64,000 bases of DNA from Nakamurella deserti (GTDB lineage: Bacteria; Actinomycetota; Actinomycetes; Mycobacteriales; Nakamurellaceae). Positions within the stretch are counted from its first letter, which is position 1. Each line of letters opens with the position of its first letter. Of this stretch, positions 17,908 through 26,251 are shown piece by piece. The position numbers and the translations under genes are program-made. The DNA lies in contig NZ_QCXS01000002.1 of NCBI RefSeq assembly GCF_003260015.1, forward strand, positions 2,790,001 through 2,854,000, in the 5' to 3' direction. The notes below the pieces were generated by a model. That model saw only the letters and a program-made list of their open reading frames with translations. It had not been told where the DNA came from and searched no databases.

Positions 17908-19920
17908 ATGTCCACGACGACGCGACCGGCCGGCGCGACGCCGCCGCCGGTACGGACCTGGCGCAACAGCATCGCCACCGTCTGCATCTCCGGCACGCTC
18001 GAGGACAAGCTCGCGGCGGCCGCGGCGGCCGGGTTCGACGGTGTCGAGATCTTCGAGCCGGATTTCATCGGCTCGCCGCGCTCGGCCGCGGAGGTCCGCT
18101 CCCGCTGCGCCGATCTCGGCCTCGGCATCGACCTGTACCAGCCGTTCCGTGACTTCGACAGCACCGACCGCGACCGGGCCGCGCGCAACCTGCGCCGGTT
18201 GCACCGCAAGTTCGACGTGATGGAGCAGCTCGGCGCCGGGCTGATGCTGCTCTGCAGCAGTGCCGCCGACGACGCCGTCCGGGACGACGACGCACTCACC
18301 GAACAGCTGGCGGTGCTCGCCGCCGCGGCCGGCGAGCGGGGTCTGCGGGTCTGCTACGAGGCGCTGGCCTGGGGCAGCCACGTCGACACCTACCAGCACT
18401 CGTGGCGGCTGGTCGAGGCCGTCGACCATCCGGCGCTCGGTGTGTGTCTGGACAGCTTCCACATCCTGTCCCGCGGCTCCGACCCGGCGGGGATCGAGGA
18501 GATCCCGGCGGACAAGCTGTTCTTCCTGCAACTCGCCGACGCCCCGCACCTGACCATGGACGTGCTGCAGTGGAGCCGCCACCACCGGCTGTTCCCCGGT
18601 CAGGGAGCGTTCGACCTGCCGGCGTTCCTGCGGCACGTCATCGCCGCGGGGTACACCGGGCCGTTGTCGCTGGAGGTCTTCAACGACGTGTTCCGGCAGG
18701 CCGAGCCGCAGCGGGCGGCCGTCGACGCCCTCCGGTCGCTGTTGTTGCTGCAGGAGCACGCCGTCGGCCGGCTCCCCTCCGGGCCGCGCGCACCGGTCGA
18801 CGTGCCGCCGGCACCCCCGTCGCCGCAGCTGGGCGGGTACGCCTTCGTCGAGCTCGCGGTCGGGGCCGGCAGCGGGCCGGCGGTCGCCAACGCCCTCGCG
18901 GCCCTGGGCTTCCAGCACGCGGGCCGGCACCGGACCAAGCCGGTGCAGCTGTGGCAGCAGGGCAGTGCGCGCATCCTGCTCAACGCCGGTGGACCCGAGG
19001 TCGACGGGCCGGTCGACGGCGGCGGCCCCGGACACGGCGCCGCCGTCGCCGCCATCGGCGTCGAGACCGCGGACCCGGGTGCGGCTCTCGCCCGCGCCCG
19101 GGCGCTGCTGGCCCCCGTGCTGTCGCGGACCCGCGGCCCGGCGGAGGCCGACCTGGCCGCGGTGGCCGCACCCGACGGCACGGAGGTGTTCTTCTGCCGC
19201 ACCGGCGCCGCGGCCGTGGACGGCTGGCTTGCCGACTTCCCGCCGGTCGCCACCAACGGGGGCGGGCCCGACGGGCCCGGCGGGCCCGGTGACGGTGACC
19301 TGGACGGCATCGACCACATCGCCTTGACGCAGCCCTACGACCGTTTCGACGAGGCGACGCTGTTCTACCGGGCGGTGCTGGGGATGCAGACGCGGATGAA
19401 CGTCGAGATCGCCGCGCCCTACGGGCTCGTCCGCAACCGGGTCGTCGCGGATCCGGCCAACCGGGTGCGGGTGTGCCTGAACGTCTCGGTGCTGCGGCGC
19501 GGGGCGGACTGGCGGCCCGGGGTCGTGGAGCCGCAGCACGTGGCGTTCACCACCCGGGATGCGCTGGGCGCCGCGGAGGCGGCCCGGGAGGCCGGCGCAC
19601 CGCTGCTCAGGGTGCCCGACAACTACTACGACGACCTGGACGCCCGGCTCGAGCTGCCCGCCGAGGTCCTGCAGCGGATGCGGCGGCTCGGGGTGCTCTA
19701 CGACGAGGGCCCCCAGGGGGCGTACCTGCACTTCTACACCGAGGTGCTCGGCGGCCGGGTGTTCCTCGAGGTGGTGGAGCGGGTGGCCGGTTACACGGGG
19801 TACGGCGAGAGCAACGGGCCGATCCGGATGGCGGCGCACCGGGCCCAGCGGGAGTCGCGGCCCAGCGACGGCCGTGACGGCCGAGCTACTGAGCGCGAGT
19901 CAGCTCGTACAGACCGGTGA
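17908..19920 (+). CDS. two-domain 3-dehydroshikimate dehydratase (TIM barrel plus HPPD-like), QsuB/QuiC type
   Basis: Converts 3-dehydroshikimate to protocatechuate in quinate/shikimate catabolism. Residues about 18-290 form a xylose-isomerase-like barrel with metal-binding candidates in VCYEALAWG, VCLDSFHIL and SLEVFND. Residues about 310-640 form a tandem VOC/4-hydroxyphenylpyruvate dioxygenase-like half with IDHIAL, EPQHVAFT and VFLEVVER as metal ligands. At 670 residues it matches the fused Corynebacterium QsuB/Pseudomonas QuiC architecture. ATG behind GGAAGAAGG. Its last 35 bases overlap the convergent aroQ gene, whose product makes its substrate. Confidence 0.92.
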   Translation: MSTTTRPAGATPPPVRTWRNSIATVCISGTLEDKLAAAAAAGFDGVEIFEPDFIGSPRSAAEVRSRCADLGLGIDLYQPFRDFDSTDRDRAARNLRRLHRKFDVMEQLGAGLMLLCSSAADDAVRDDDALTEQLAVLAAAAGERGLRVCYEALAWGSHVDTYQHSWRLVEAVDHPALGVCLDSFHILSRGSDPAGIEEIPADKLFFLQLADAPHLTMDVLQWSRHHRLFPGQGAFDLPAFLRHVIAAGYTGPLSLEVFNDVFRQAEPQRAAVDALRSLLLLQEHAVGRLPSGPRAPVDVPPAPPSPQLGGYAFVELAVGAGSGPAVANALAALGFQHAGRHRTKPVQLWQQGSARILLNAGGPEVDGPVDGGGPGHGAAVAAIGVETADPGAALARARALLAPVLSRTRGPAEADLAAVAAPDGTEVFFCRTGAAAVDGWLADFPPVATNGGGPDGPGGPGDGDLDGIDHIALTQPYDRFDEATLFYRAVLGMQTRMNVEIAAPYGLVRNRVVADPANRVRVCLNVSVLRRGADWRPGVVEPQHVAFTTRDALGAAEAAREAGAPLLRVPDNYYDDLDARLELPAEVLQRMRRLGVLYDEGPQGAYLHFYTEVLGGRVFLEVVERVAGYTGYGESNGPIRMAAHRAQRESRPSDGRDGRATERESARTDR

Positions 19921-20455
19921 TGGCCAGCGTGTAGCCCAGCACGCCGAAGCCGACGACGACGCCGGCCGCCACGGGCGACACCACCGAGTGGTGCCGGAAC
20001 TCCTCCCGGGCGTGCACGTTGCTGATGTGGGTCTCGATCACCGGCAGCTGCACCGCCTCGATGGCGTCGCGGATCGCGTACGCGTAGTGGGTGTGTGCGC
20101 CGGGGTTGTAGACCGCCCCGATGGACTCGCCGCGCTGCACCGCCGCCCCCGTCTCGTGGATCCAGTCGATCAGCCGGCCCTCGTGGTTGGACTGCCGGAA
20201 CACCAGCTCCAGCCCGAGCCGACCGGCGTGCTCGCGGCAGCGGTCTGCGACGTCGGCCAGCGTGGTGTGCCCGTACACCTCCGGGCGCCGCGTCCCGAGC
20301 AGGTTGAGGTTGGGTCCGTTGAGGACGGTGACCGACAGTCGGCCGGTAGCGGAGGGCGCCACGGCGGCGGGCGCGGTGGTCGCGGCCGGTCCGGTGCTCA
20401 CGGAGTGCTCGGGCGTCTCGGGGTTATCGGGGCTCTCGGGGTTCTCGGGCGTCAC
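19886..20455 (-). CDS. aroQ: type II 3-dehydroquinate dehydratase
   Basis: Interconverts 3-dehydroquinate and 3-dehydroshikimate. Motifs: VLNGPNLNLLGTRRPEVYG with the catalytic tyrosine, RQSNHEGRLIDW, NPGAHTHYAYAIRDA, ETHISNVHAREEFRHHS with the catalytic histidine. The enzyme core needs about 145 residues; here a 42-residue Pro/Glu/Ala-rich N-terminus precedes it (189 in all), so the GTG at 20455 may be too early and an internal GTG (before STGPAA) is possible. Overlapping tails with the dehydratase gene suggest a catabolic dehydroquinase, though a biosynthetic role is equally compatible with the sequence. Confidence 0.94.
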   Translation of the reverse strand: MTPENPESPDNPETPEHSVSTGPAATTAPAAVAPSATGRLSVTVLNGPNLNLLGTRRPEVYGHTTLADVADRCREHAGRLGLELVFRQSNHEGRLIDWIHETGAAVQRGESIGAVYNPGAHTHYAYAIRDAIEAVQLPVIETHISNVHAREEFRHHSVVSPVAAGVVVGFGVLGYTLAITGLYELTRAQ

Positions 20456-20529
20456 AGTGGTCCATCCTGCGGCATCGGGACCTCCGCCGGATGCCGGGCG
20501 CGGGACGGGTGTCCCGCGCCCGGCCGGGG

Positions 20530-20802
20530 TCAGCCCTTGAGCTGGCGGGTCATGGTGGAGAAGAACACCTCGGACGTGGCCCGCACGAAGTTGGCGTGCG
20601 TGGTCGCCAGGGTCGTGGCGAGCTCGTTGCCGGTCTGCCTGGCCGCCTGCTCCTCGAGGTCGAGCATGTTGGCGAGGACCTTCTCGTAGCCCTCCAACCA
20701 GGCCAGGCCGTTCTTCTTGGCCTGCTCGACCACCTGGTCGCTCAGCTCCTGGACACGCTTGGTCGCGGCTTCCATCTCGGCACTCATGTCCGGCATGGTC
20801 AT
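20530..20802 (-). CDS. phasin-like small helical protein
   Basis: A 90-residue, almost fully helical protein with heptad-like spacing (MEAATKRVQELSDQVVEQAKK, here cited in part: RVQELSDQVVEQAKK) and LEGYEKVLANMLDLEEQ. This is the build of phasins that coat polyhydroxyalkanoate granules; no cysteine or membrane segment is present. The ATG at 20802 has an excellent AAAGGAG ribosome site five bases upstream. Its place among PHA genes supports the call, but phasins are low-complexity helical proteins and similarity alone is weak. It is transcribed toward aroQ, with 74 bases between. Confidence 0.72.
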   Translation of the reverse strand: MTMPDMSAEMEAATKRVQELSDQVVEQAKKNGLAWLEGYEKVLANMLDLEEQAARQTGNELATTLATTHANFVRATSEVFFSTMTRQLKG

Positions 20803-20928
20803 GGGAACTCCTTTCGTGGGGCCTTCCCCGGCGGGCGCCGGTGTGCGGTGCGGGACCGCCCTCCCATGATGACGCCGCCGCTGCGAACCCGCTCCGCCGC
20901 CGCCGCGCGGGCAGACGAGAATGAGCCG

Positions 20929-23169
20929 GTGACCAGCCCCGTGGACCAGGCCCGTACCCGGGTGCGTGCGGGCGTGGGAGCCGGCCTGGACCGCGTGGTC
21001 CAGGAGGTCCGCGACGCCCGGGACCGCTTCGTGGCCTCCGACCCGGGGCGGGCCCGGCAGCGCATCGCGGTCCGGGTGTTCGTCGCGGTCGGCAGCACCC
21101 TGCTCGTCGAGTGGGCGCTCGCGGCGTTGCTGCGGCAGCCGCCTCGACTGCTCATCCTGTTCGGCGGCGTGCTGGCGATGCTGCTGGCCACCGGGGTGAA
21201 GGACGCCGGCCGTCGCGGCGCGGCCGTCACGGTGCTGATCGGCACCGGTCTCGCGCTGCTGTCGGCGTCCATCGGTGTGCTCATCGCGCCACACCACCTG
21301 GCGTCCCTGATCGGCTTCGTCTCGATCTCGTTCCTGGCGGTGTGGCTGCGCCGCTTCGGCCCCCGGTGGTTCGCCCTGGGTTTCGTGTTCTGGCAGAGCT
21401 ACTTCTTCACCCTGTTCCTGCAGGCGCCGCGGTCCGAGCTGCCGGTGCTGTGGGTGGCGCTGCTGGTCGCCGCGGGATGGGTGGGCCTGCTGCTGGTGAC
21501 GGTGCTGCACCCCGATCCCCGGCGCACCCTGGACCGCACGGTCGTCGCCCTCCGCGCGCGGGCGCGGGCCGCCATCTCGGCCGCCCTGGACGTGCTCGAC
21601 GAGCCCGACAACGCCCGGACGCTGCGCCGGCTGAGGCGACAGCTGGTACAGGTCGACGAGGTGGCGTTGCTGCTGGACGGCCAGCTCGCGGAACCGCGGG
21701 CGTTGCCGGCCGGGGTGCCGCCGGGCCGGCTGCGCCGGTGGACGGTCGACGTGCAGATCGGGTTGGACGCCGTCTGCGGAGCCGTCCGCGACATCGCCGC
21801 CCGACGGGACGCCCTGCCGGCCGCCGCGGTGGGTGACGTCCGTGCCGTGCTGACCGCCCTGGGCTGGGGCGACCGCGCGGGCGCCGACCGGGTGGCGCAC
21901 GCCCTGGCCGCGCCGGACGGCCGCGACGTGCCGGCGCTGCGCCGGCTGGGCAGCGCCGCCCTGTTCCTGCTGGACACGGTGGGTGCCTGGGACTCCGGTG
22001 CGCTCACCGACCCGGCCAGAACGGACGGCTCCCCCGATCCGCTCGACGTCGAGGAGGACGATTTCGAGCCGGCCGTGACGCTCGTCGGTGGGGCACTGCC
22101 CGGCTCCGCCTCACTGGCCGAGCGTTCCCTCGACCAGCCAGACGCGGCGCGGTTCGCCCCCTCCCGCTGGCGGCTGACGACGCGGCAGGCGGTGCAGGCG
22201 GCGGTGGCGGCGGCGCTGGCCATCGTGGCCGGCGAGCTGATCTCGCCGCAACGCTTCTACTGGGCCGTCATCGCCGCGTTCGTGGCGTTCGCCGGCGCGG
22301 CGACGTCCGGCGAGACGGTGTCCAAGAGCGCGTCGCGGATCCTCGGGACGGTGCTCGGGCTGTTCGGTGCGGTGGCGCTGGGCGAGGTCACGCGGGGACA
22401 CCCGGTGTGGGCGGCGCTGGCCGTGCTGGTGTGCATCGCGGCGGCGTTCTTCGTGCAGGTCGTGTCCAACAGCGCGATGGTCTTCTTCTTCACGGTGATG
22501 CTGGGCCAGCTGTACACGCTGCTCGGCACGTTCTCCGACCGGGTGCTGATCCTGCGTCTCGAGGAGACCGCGGTCGGCGCGTTGATCGGCATCGGGGTCT
22601 CCCTGCTGGTGCTGCCGACGCACAGCCGGGCGACGCTGCGGGTCGCGCGGCAGACCTTCTTCACGGCCCTGGCCGATCTGCTGGACGCGTGCGGGACGAC
22701 CCTGCGCGGGGAGCCGGTCGACCGCTCGGCGCTGACGTTGACCGTGCTGGTGGAGGACGCCGGCCGCCAGGTGGTGCGCGCCCGCAAGGCACTGACCCGC
22801 GGACGGCTGTTCGGCGCGAACCGCCTGGAGCTGCGTCACCGGGTGTCGGTGCTGGGCGCGTGCGGGGCCGCGGCGCGGGCGTTGGCCGCCGCCATCCTGG
22901 ACCGGGGCCCGGACCCCGCGCTGGCCGCCGTGTGTGCAGAGCTCGCGGAGGCGGCGCGTGAGCTGGCCGCGGCTCCGACGCTGCGCGGCACCACCCCGCC
23001 CGGGGACGGCGAGGCCCGGCCGGGCGACGGAGTGCGGGTGCTCCTCGACGCGGTGGCCTCCGCCACGGACGGGCGGCGGGATCCCGCGTACCGGGCCGCG
23101 GCCCGGCTGAACGAGGCCCTGGAGCTGCTGGGGCCGCGGTCGGCCCGGGAGACGGTGCCGAGTTCCTGA
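20929..23169 (+). CDS. FUSC family membrane protein (aromatic acid exporter-like)
   Basis: A 746-residue membrane protein with two bundles of hydrophobic helices (about residues 45-190 and 420-570), each followed by a helical soluble part. This is the duplicated layout of the FUSC/PET/AaeB group, which exports aromatic acids in proteobacteria. The second bundle contains FYWAVIAAFVAFAGAATSGET, here in part: AAFVAFAGAATSGET. The start is unsure: GTG at 20929 is used here, and an in-frame ATG pair at 20866-20871 is the alternative; neither has a strong ribosome site. A perfect hairpin terminator follows. Confidence 0.85.
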   Translation: MTSPVDQARTRVRAGVGAGLDRVVQEVRDARDRFVASDPGRARQRIAVRVFVAVGSTLLVEWALAALLRQPPRLLILFGGVLAMLLATGVKDAGRRGAAVTVLIGTGLALLSASIGVLIAPHHLASLIGFVSISFLAVWLRRFGPRWFALGFVFWQSYFFTLFLQAPRSELPVLWVALLVAAGWVGLLLVTVLHPDPRRTLDRTVVALRARARAAISAALDVLDEPDNARTLRRLRRQLVQVDEVALLLDGQLAEPRALPAGVPPGRLRRWTVDVQIGLDAVCGAVRDIAARRDALPAAAVGDVRAVLTALGWGDRAGADRVAHALAAPDGRDVPALRRLGSAALFLLDTVGAWDSGALTDPARTDGSPDPLDVEEDDFEPAVTLVGGALPGSASLAERSLDQPDAARFAPSRWRLTTRQAVQAAVAAALAIVAGELISPQRFYWAVIAAFVAFAGAATSGETVSKSASRILGTVLGLFGAVALGEVTRGHPVWAALAVLVCIAAAFFVQVVSNSAMVFFFTVMLGQLYTLLGTFSDRVLILRLEETAVGALIGIGVSLLVLPTHSRATLRVARQTFFTALADLLDACGTTLRGEPVDRSALTLTVLVEDAGRQVVRARKALTRGRLFGANRLELRHRVSVLGACGAAARALAAAILDRGPDPALAAVCAELAEAARELAAAPTLRGTTPPGDGEARPGDGVRVLLDAVASATDGRRDPAYRAAARLNEALELLGPRSARETVPSS

Positions 23170-23200
23170 ACCACCCGACGTCCGGCGGCCGGAACGACAG

Positions 23201-23231
23201 AGGGCCCCGGGGAACGATTCCCCGGGGCCCT
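23201..23231. terminator. bidirectional terminator hairpin
   Basis: Perfect 14-base arms at 23201-23214 and 23218-23231 around the three-base loop CGA. It lies between the convergent FUSC and SDR genes, 32 bases after one stop and 20 bases after the other. No T-tract. One of the strongest hairpins in the window. Confidence 0.88.
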
Positions 23232-23250
23232 GTCCGTGGCAGGCCCGGTG

Positions 23251-23997
23251 TTACAGAGCCATCCCGCCGTTCACATCCAACAGATGCCCCGTCACGAACG
23301 ACGCATCATCACTGCACAAGAACGCCACCGCACCCGCGATATCCCCCGGCTGACCCGCCCGACCCAACGGATTCGCCGTCATCACCGCCTGCGCCGCCTC
23401 CGGCATCGCCGCCGTCATCGGCGTCTCGATGAACCCCGGCCGAACACCGTTCACCGTCGTGTCAAACCGCGCCAACTCCAACGCCCCCGACCGCACCAGA
23501 CCCACCACACCCGCCTTCGCCGCGATGTAATTCATCTGACCCAGATTCCCCGCCTTCGCCACCACCGACGACACCAACACCACCCGACCCGGCACCCCCG
23601 GCGTCCGCAACCACGGCGCCGCCGCCCGCAACCCGTTGAACACCCCCGTCAGATTCACCGAGATCACCCGATCCCAGTCATCCTCACTCAACTTGTGGAA
23701 CATCCCGTCCCGGGTGATCCCCGCATTACCGACATAGGTGTCCAGACCCCCCATCGCCCCCGCCGCCGCCGCGAACACCTCACCCACCTGCTCACGATCA
23801 GTCACATCACACCCGAACCCGAACACCTCACCCCCGGTCTCGGCTGCGATTCGCTCCGCCGTCTCCTTCGCCCCGACATCGTTGACATCCAGGATCGACA
23901 CCACCAGACCCTCCGACGACAACCGACGCGCGATCGACGCACCGATCCCCTGCGCACCACCGGTCACCACAACCCTGGACACACTGAACGCACTCAC
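23251..23997 (-). CDS. SDR family 3-oxoacyl-(ACP/CoA) reductase, acetoacetyl-CoA reductase-like
   Basis: NAD(P)H-dependent short-chain dehydrogenase of 248 residues. Seen: cofactor motif TGGAQGIG (12-19), NAG (91-93), catalytic Ser143/144, Tyr157 and Lys161 in NYIAAKAG, and PGFIETPMT. It is a FabG/PhaB homologue; PhaB function (acetoacetyl-CoA to 3-hydroxybutyryl-CoA) is inferred from the nearby thiolase and PHA synthase. GTG at 23997 is preferred because GAGGAG lies seven bases before it. Codon use is odd: 10 of 14 aspartates are GAT, GTG/GCG/GGG/TTG dominate over C-ending codons, and the stop is TAA. Confidence 0.9.
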   Translation of the reverse strand: MSAFSVSRVVVTGGAQGIGASIARRLSSEGLVVSILDVNDVGAKETAERIAAETGGEVFGFGCDVTDREQVGEVFAAAAGAMGGLDTYVGNAGITRDGMFHKLSEDDWDRVISVNLTGVFNGLRAAAPWLRTPGVPGRVVLVSSVVAKAGNLGQMNYIAAKAGVVGLVRSGALELARFDTTVNGVRPGFIETPMTAAMPEAAQAVMTANPLGRAGQPGDIAGAVAFLCSDDASFVTGHLLDVNGGMAL

Positions 23998-24644
23998 GAC
24001 GGAACTCCTCTGGAAAGGGGGGAAACGGGAAGAGGGAGGGGTCGGACGCATTCGCGACCCTCTCGACACCGCCCATGGTGCATCCGCCGGGAGCGGTGTG
24101 GCAAATCTGACACGCTATTTCTCCGGGGCCGAGATGCGTTGGCAGCGGGACGATTCCACTGCGCGACGGCCCGAGGGGCGGTTCCGCGGGTCACCGGCGA
24201 AGTGTCCGATCGTCAGTAACCGGTCCACCGACGGGGTCACGCGACGCCGCCCTGCCGGAGGTCCGGGCCGGTCGGGAACGACGTCGGACGGCGCGCCACG
24301 AGAGCGCGACAGGTGGCGGTCGACGCCCTCGCGGCGGTCGATCCAGCCGCAGGGCCGGGATCGGCGGTGATCGGAAGTTGCGGTCCCCGGTGGCGATCCA
24401 GCGTCGTCGGGCGACGCGAGCCACCGGGCCGGAGCGGGTGACCGACCCACGGCACCCAACGGGTCGCCCCACGGAGGCCGAACGGCCCGACCGGCAGATT
24501 TTTTCAACCGGTCGGGCCTTGCGTTCAACCGCTCCGGATACGACTGAATCGCCACTACCTAGCTACCCAAACCTCTCCGGGCCAACCACCGACCGGCAGA
24601 TTGGTGAACGGGGGCCGCTCTGCTAGCGTCGAGGCGCAGATCCT
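23998..24644. other. intergenic region before tRNA-Gly
   Basis: About 650 bases with no supported protein gene. It contains the leader and promoter of the SDR gene and an 11-base-arm hairpin at 24484-24518. Frames crossing it translate to Arg/Pro-rich random sequence. The tRNA promoter should be in the last 100 bases. Confidence 0.6.
24484..24518. repeat. perfect inverted repeat with T-rich loop
   Basis: Arms GGCCCGACCGG (24484-24494) and CCGGTCGGGCC (24508-24518) pair perfectly around a 13-base loop that holds six T. It lies about 125 bases upstream of the tRNA. The T-run is in the loop, not after the stem, so it is not a standard terminator. Confidence 0.75.
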
Positions 24645-24718
24645 GCGGGTGTAGTTCAGTGGTAGAACTTCAGCTTCCCAAGCTGATAGCGCGAGTTCGA
24701 TTCTCGTCACCCGCTCCA
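24645..24718 (+). tRNA. tRNA-Gly (anticodon CCC)
   Basis: A full cloverleaf: acceptor GCGGGTG pairs with CACCCGC, D-loop TAGTTCAGTGGTAGA, anticodon stem TCAGC/GCTGA with loop TTCCCAA giving anticodon CCC, and T-arm GCGAGTTCGATTCTCGT. The discriminator is T and CCA is encoded (24716-24718). It decodes GGG. Nothing inserted next to its 3' end was seen. Confidence 0.97.
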
Positions 24719-24940
24719 TGCCGTTCCGCCGGTCACCGTCGGGCCGGTCCTCCCGGTACGCCGGACGGCCATCCGAGCGCCCTGTCCAGTGACCGACGAC
24801 GTCGCGTCTCCCCTGCCCGACGACGTCGCGCGCGACTCCTCCGGTGGCAGCGGCACCGAGAAGCCCTGTGCCGTCGGCCATCCGGATGGCCGCAGCGGGT
24901 GAGCCGCGGTCAGTTGTGGGGCGGCGGTGGCGCCGCCCGC

Positions 24941-25234
24941 TCAGGCCGGTACGTCGACGAAGTGTCCGACCTCCGGGAACGGCCGGTAGAAGCGGTGCAG
25001 CAACGCCTTCCACCGCTGGTACTCCGGCGAGCCGCGGAACCCGACGGTGTGGTGCTCGAGGGTGTCCCACTCGACGAGGAGAATAAACAGGTGCGGCGCC
25101 TCCACCGACCGTGCGAGCCGGACGGCGCGACACCCGGGCATCCCGACGATGATCGGCCGCGCCTGCGCGAAGGCGGCCAGGAATTCCTCCTCCCGCCCCG
25201 GGACGACCGGCAGCACCGCGTGTTCCAGGATCAC
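24941..25234 (-). CDS. antibiotic biosynthesis monooxygenase-like (ABM/dimeric alpha-beta barrel) protein
   Basis: A 97-residue protein with the ferredoxin-like ABM fold: VILEHAVLPVVPGREEEFLAAFAQA is the first beta-alpha unit (cited in part: LPVVPGREEEFLAAFAQA), then ILLVEWDTLEHHTVGFRGS and RFYRPFPEVGHFVDV. Members are small dimeric monooxygenases or scavengers; no catalytic residue identifies the substrate here. The GTG start overlaps the upstream stop by four bases (GTGA), so it is translated with the membrane protein gene before it. A longer in-frame upstream start is rejected since it would be antisense-like sequence from the neighbour. Confidence 0.87.
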   Translation of the reverse strand: MILEHAVLPVVPGREEEFLAAFAQARPIIVGMPGCRAVRLARSVEAPHLFILLVEWDTLEHHTVGFRGSPEYQRWKALLHRFYRPFPEVGHFVDVPA

Positions 25235-25497
25235 CGGTCGGTCCGGCGCCAGCCGATCCAGTTGCTGCGCGACTCCATCGGCGCGACCCTCAACCGGCTC
25301 GCCCGGAGGAACAGCACCAGCAGCAGCGCGGTGCCGGCGACATAGGCCACGGTCAGGATCCAACCCGGGACGCTGGTGCCGCCGCTGGCCAGCAGCACCA
25401 CGACGCCGAAGACCCCGGGGACGGCCAGGAACAACCAGGCGCAGCCCAGCGCCTGCCGCCGCGCCCGCAGCTGGTCCACCCGGATGTCGTCGCTCAT
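25231..25497 (-). CDS. small two-helix membrane protein
   Basis: An 88-residue protein of unknown function: a charged N-terminus (SDDIRVDQLRARRQ), two hydrophobic helices (about 18-40 and 46-65) and a basic C-terminus. ATG start. It is translationally coupled to the ABM-like gene through a four-base overlap, which suggests the two act together, but nothing else indicates the role. Confidence 0.75.
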   Translation of the reverse strand: MSDDIRVDQLRARRQALGCAWLFLAVPGVFGVVVLLASGGTSVPGWILTVAYVAGTALLLVLFLRASRLRVAPMESRSNWIGWRRTDR

Positions 25498-25563
25498 GGC
25501 CGCGACGCTACCGGCCGGCCCGCGGCGACGGCACGGACCTCACGGAGCACACGCGCCCGCACG

Positions 25564-25599
25564 GACCGCACCGACCGCACCGACCGCACCGACCGCACG
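25564..25599. repeat. 9-bp tandem repeat, four copies
   Basis: GACCGCACC is repeated four times at 25564-25599 (last copy ends in G). It sits between the stop of the DinB gene and the start of the small membrane protein gene. Likely a slippage-prone spacer. Confidence 0.9.
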
Positions 25600-25602
25600 G
25601 GG

Positions 25603-26136
25603 TCAACCCTGCACGTCGACGAGGTGGTGCACGCCGTCGTGCAGGAAGTACCAGGCCAGCGTCTCCACGGTGAAGACGCTGCCGTTGCTGCGGCGGCCGG
25701 TGCGCTCCCAGGCGTCGTCGGGCACCGCCGCGAACGCGTCGGAGATCGCGTTGCCCGCCTCGATCAGCTCCGTCCGCACCCGGTCCGGATCGGCCTCCCA
25801 GTACCGCTGCTCCACCGCGGTCGCATCCTGATCCCAGTTGGCGAAGGCGGGGTCGTCCTCGGTGAGCATCCGCCGCAACCGCTCTCCGAACACCCGGTAC
25901 ACGTCGCGGACGTGACAGGCGTACTCGAGGTCGGACCACACGGTGGGGGCCGGCCGGACCCGGACGTCGTCCCGTCCGAGCACGGCCGACCACCGGTCCA
26001 GATGACCACGCACCAGCACCGGCACCGCCGCGTGCGGGGTGTCGGCGCGGTAGCCGCAGTCCGGGCAGGGGGCGTCCAGCACCCAGGTCCAGTCCTTCTC
26101 GTCCGGGGGCGGCACGGCCGGGGTGTCGTTGCTCAT
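25603..26136 (-). CDS. DinB family protein
   Basis: A 177-residue four-helix-bundle protein of the DinB/YfiT-like metal-dependent group, which in actinobacteria includes mycothiol-dependent enzymes. The likely metal-binding histidines are in LEYACHVRDVYRVF and FLHDGVHHLVDV. An unusual CPDCGY pair sits near residue 24, before the bundle (WVLDAPCPDCGYRADTPH, 18 residues). The ATG at 26136 gives MSNDTPAVPPP. The enzymatic role is not known. It is followed by the 9-bp repeat and then the membrane/ABM gene pair on the same strand. Confidence 0.88.
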   Translation of the reverse strand: MSNDTPAVPPPDEKDWTWVLDAPCPDCGYRADTPHAAVPVLVRGHLDRWSAVLGRDDVRVRPAPTVWSDLEYACHVRDVYRVFGERLRRMLTEDDPAFANWDQDATAVEQRYWEADPDRVRTELIEAGNAISDAFAAVPDDAWERTGRRSNGSVFTVETLAWYFLHDGVHHLVDVQG

Positions 26137-26251
26137 GTCGGCAGCCTAGAGCCGCTCGAGTAAAGCCCAGGCAAAGGAAGGTCGGTACGCTGGCGGATTC
26201 CACCGTACGAACCGGACCGCCGAGGCAGGCCGTCCCGGAGCAGAGGGAGCC

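Noticed and set aside
24115-24555. A 146-codon minus-strand frame between the SDR and the tRNA
   Set aside because: No ribosome site, low-complexity Arg/Pro sequence, and it ends in a hairpin arm.
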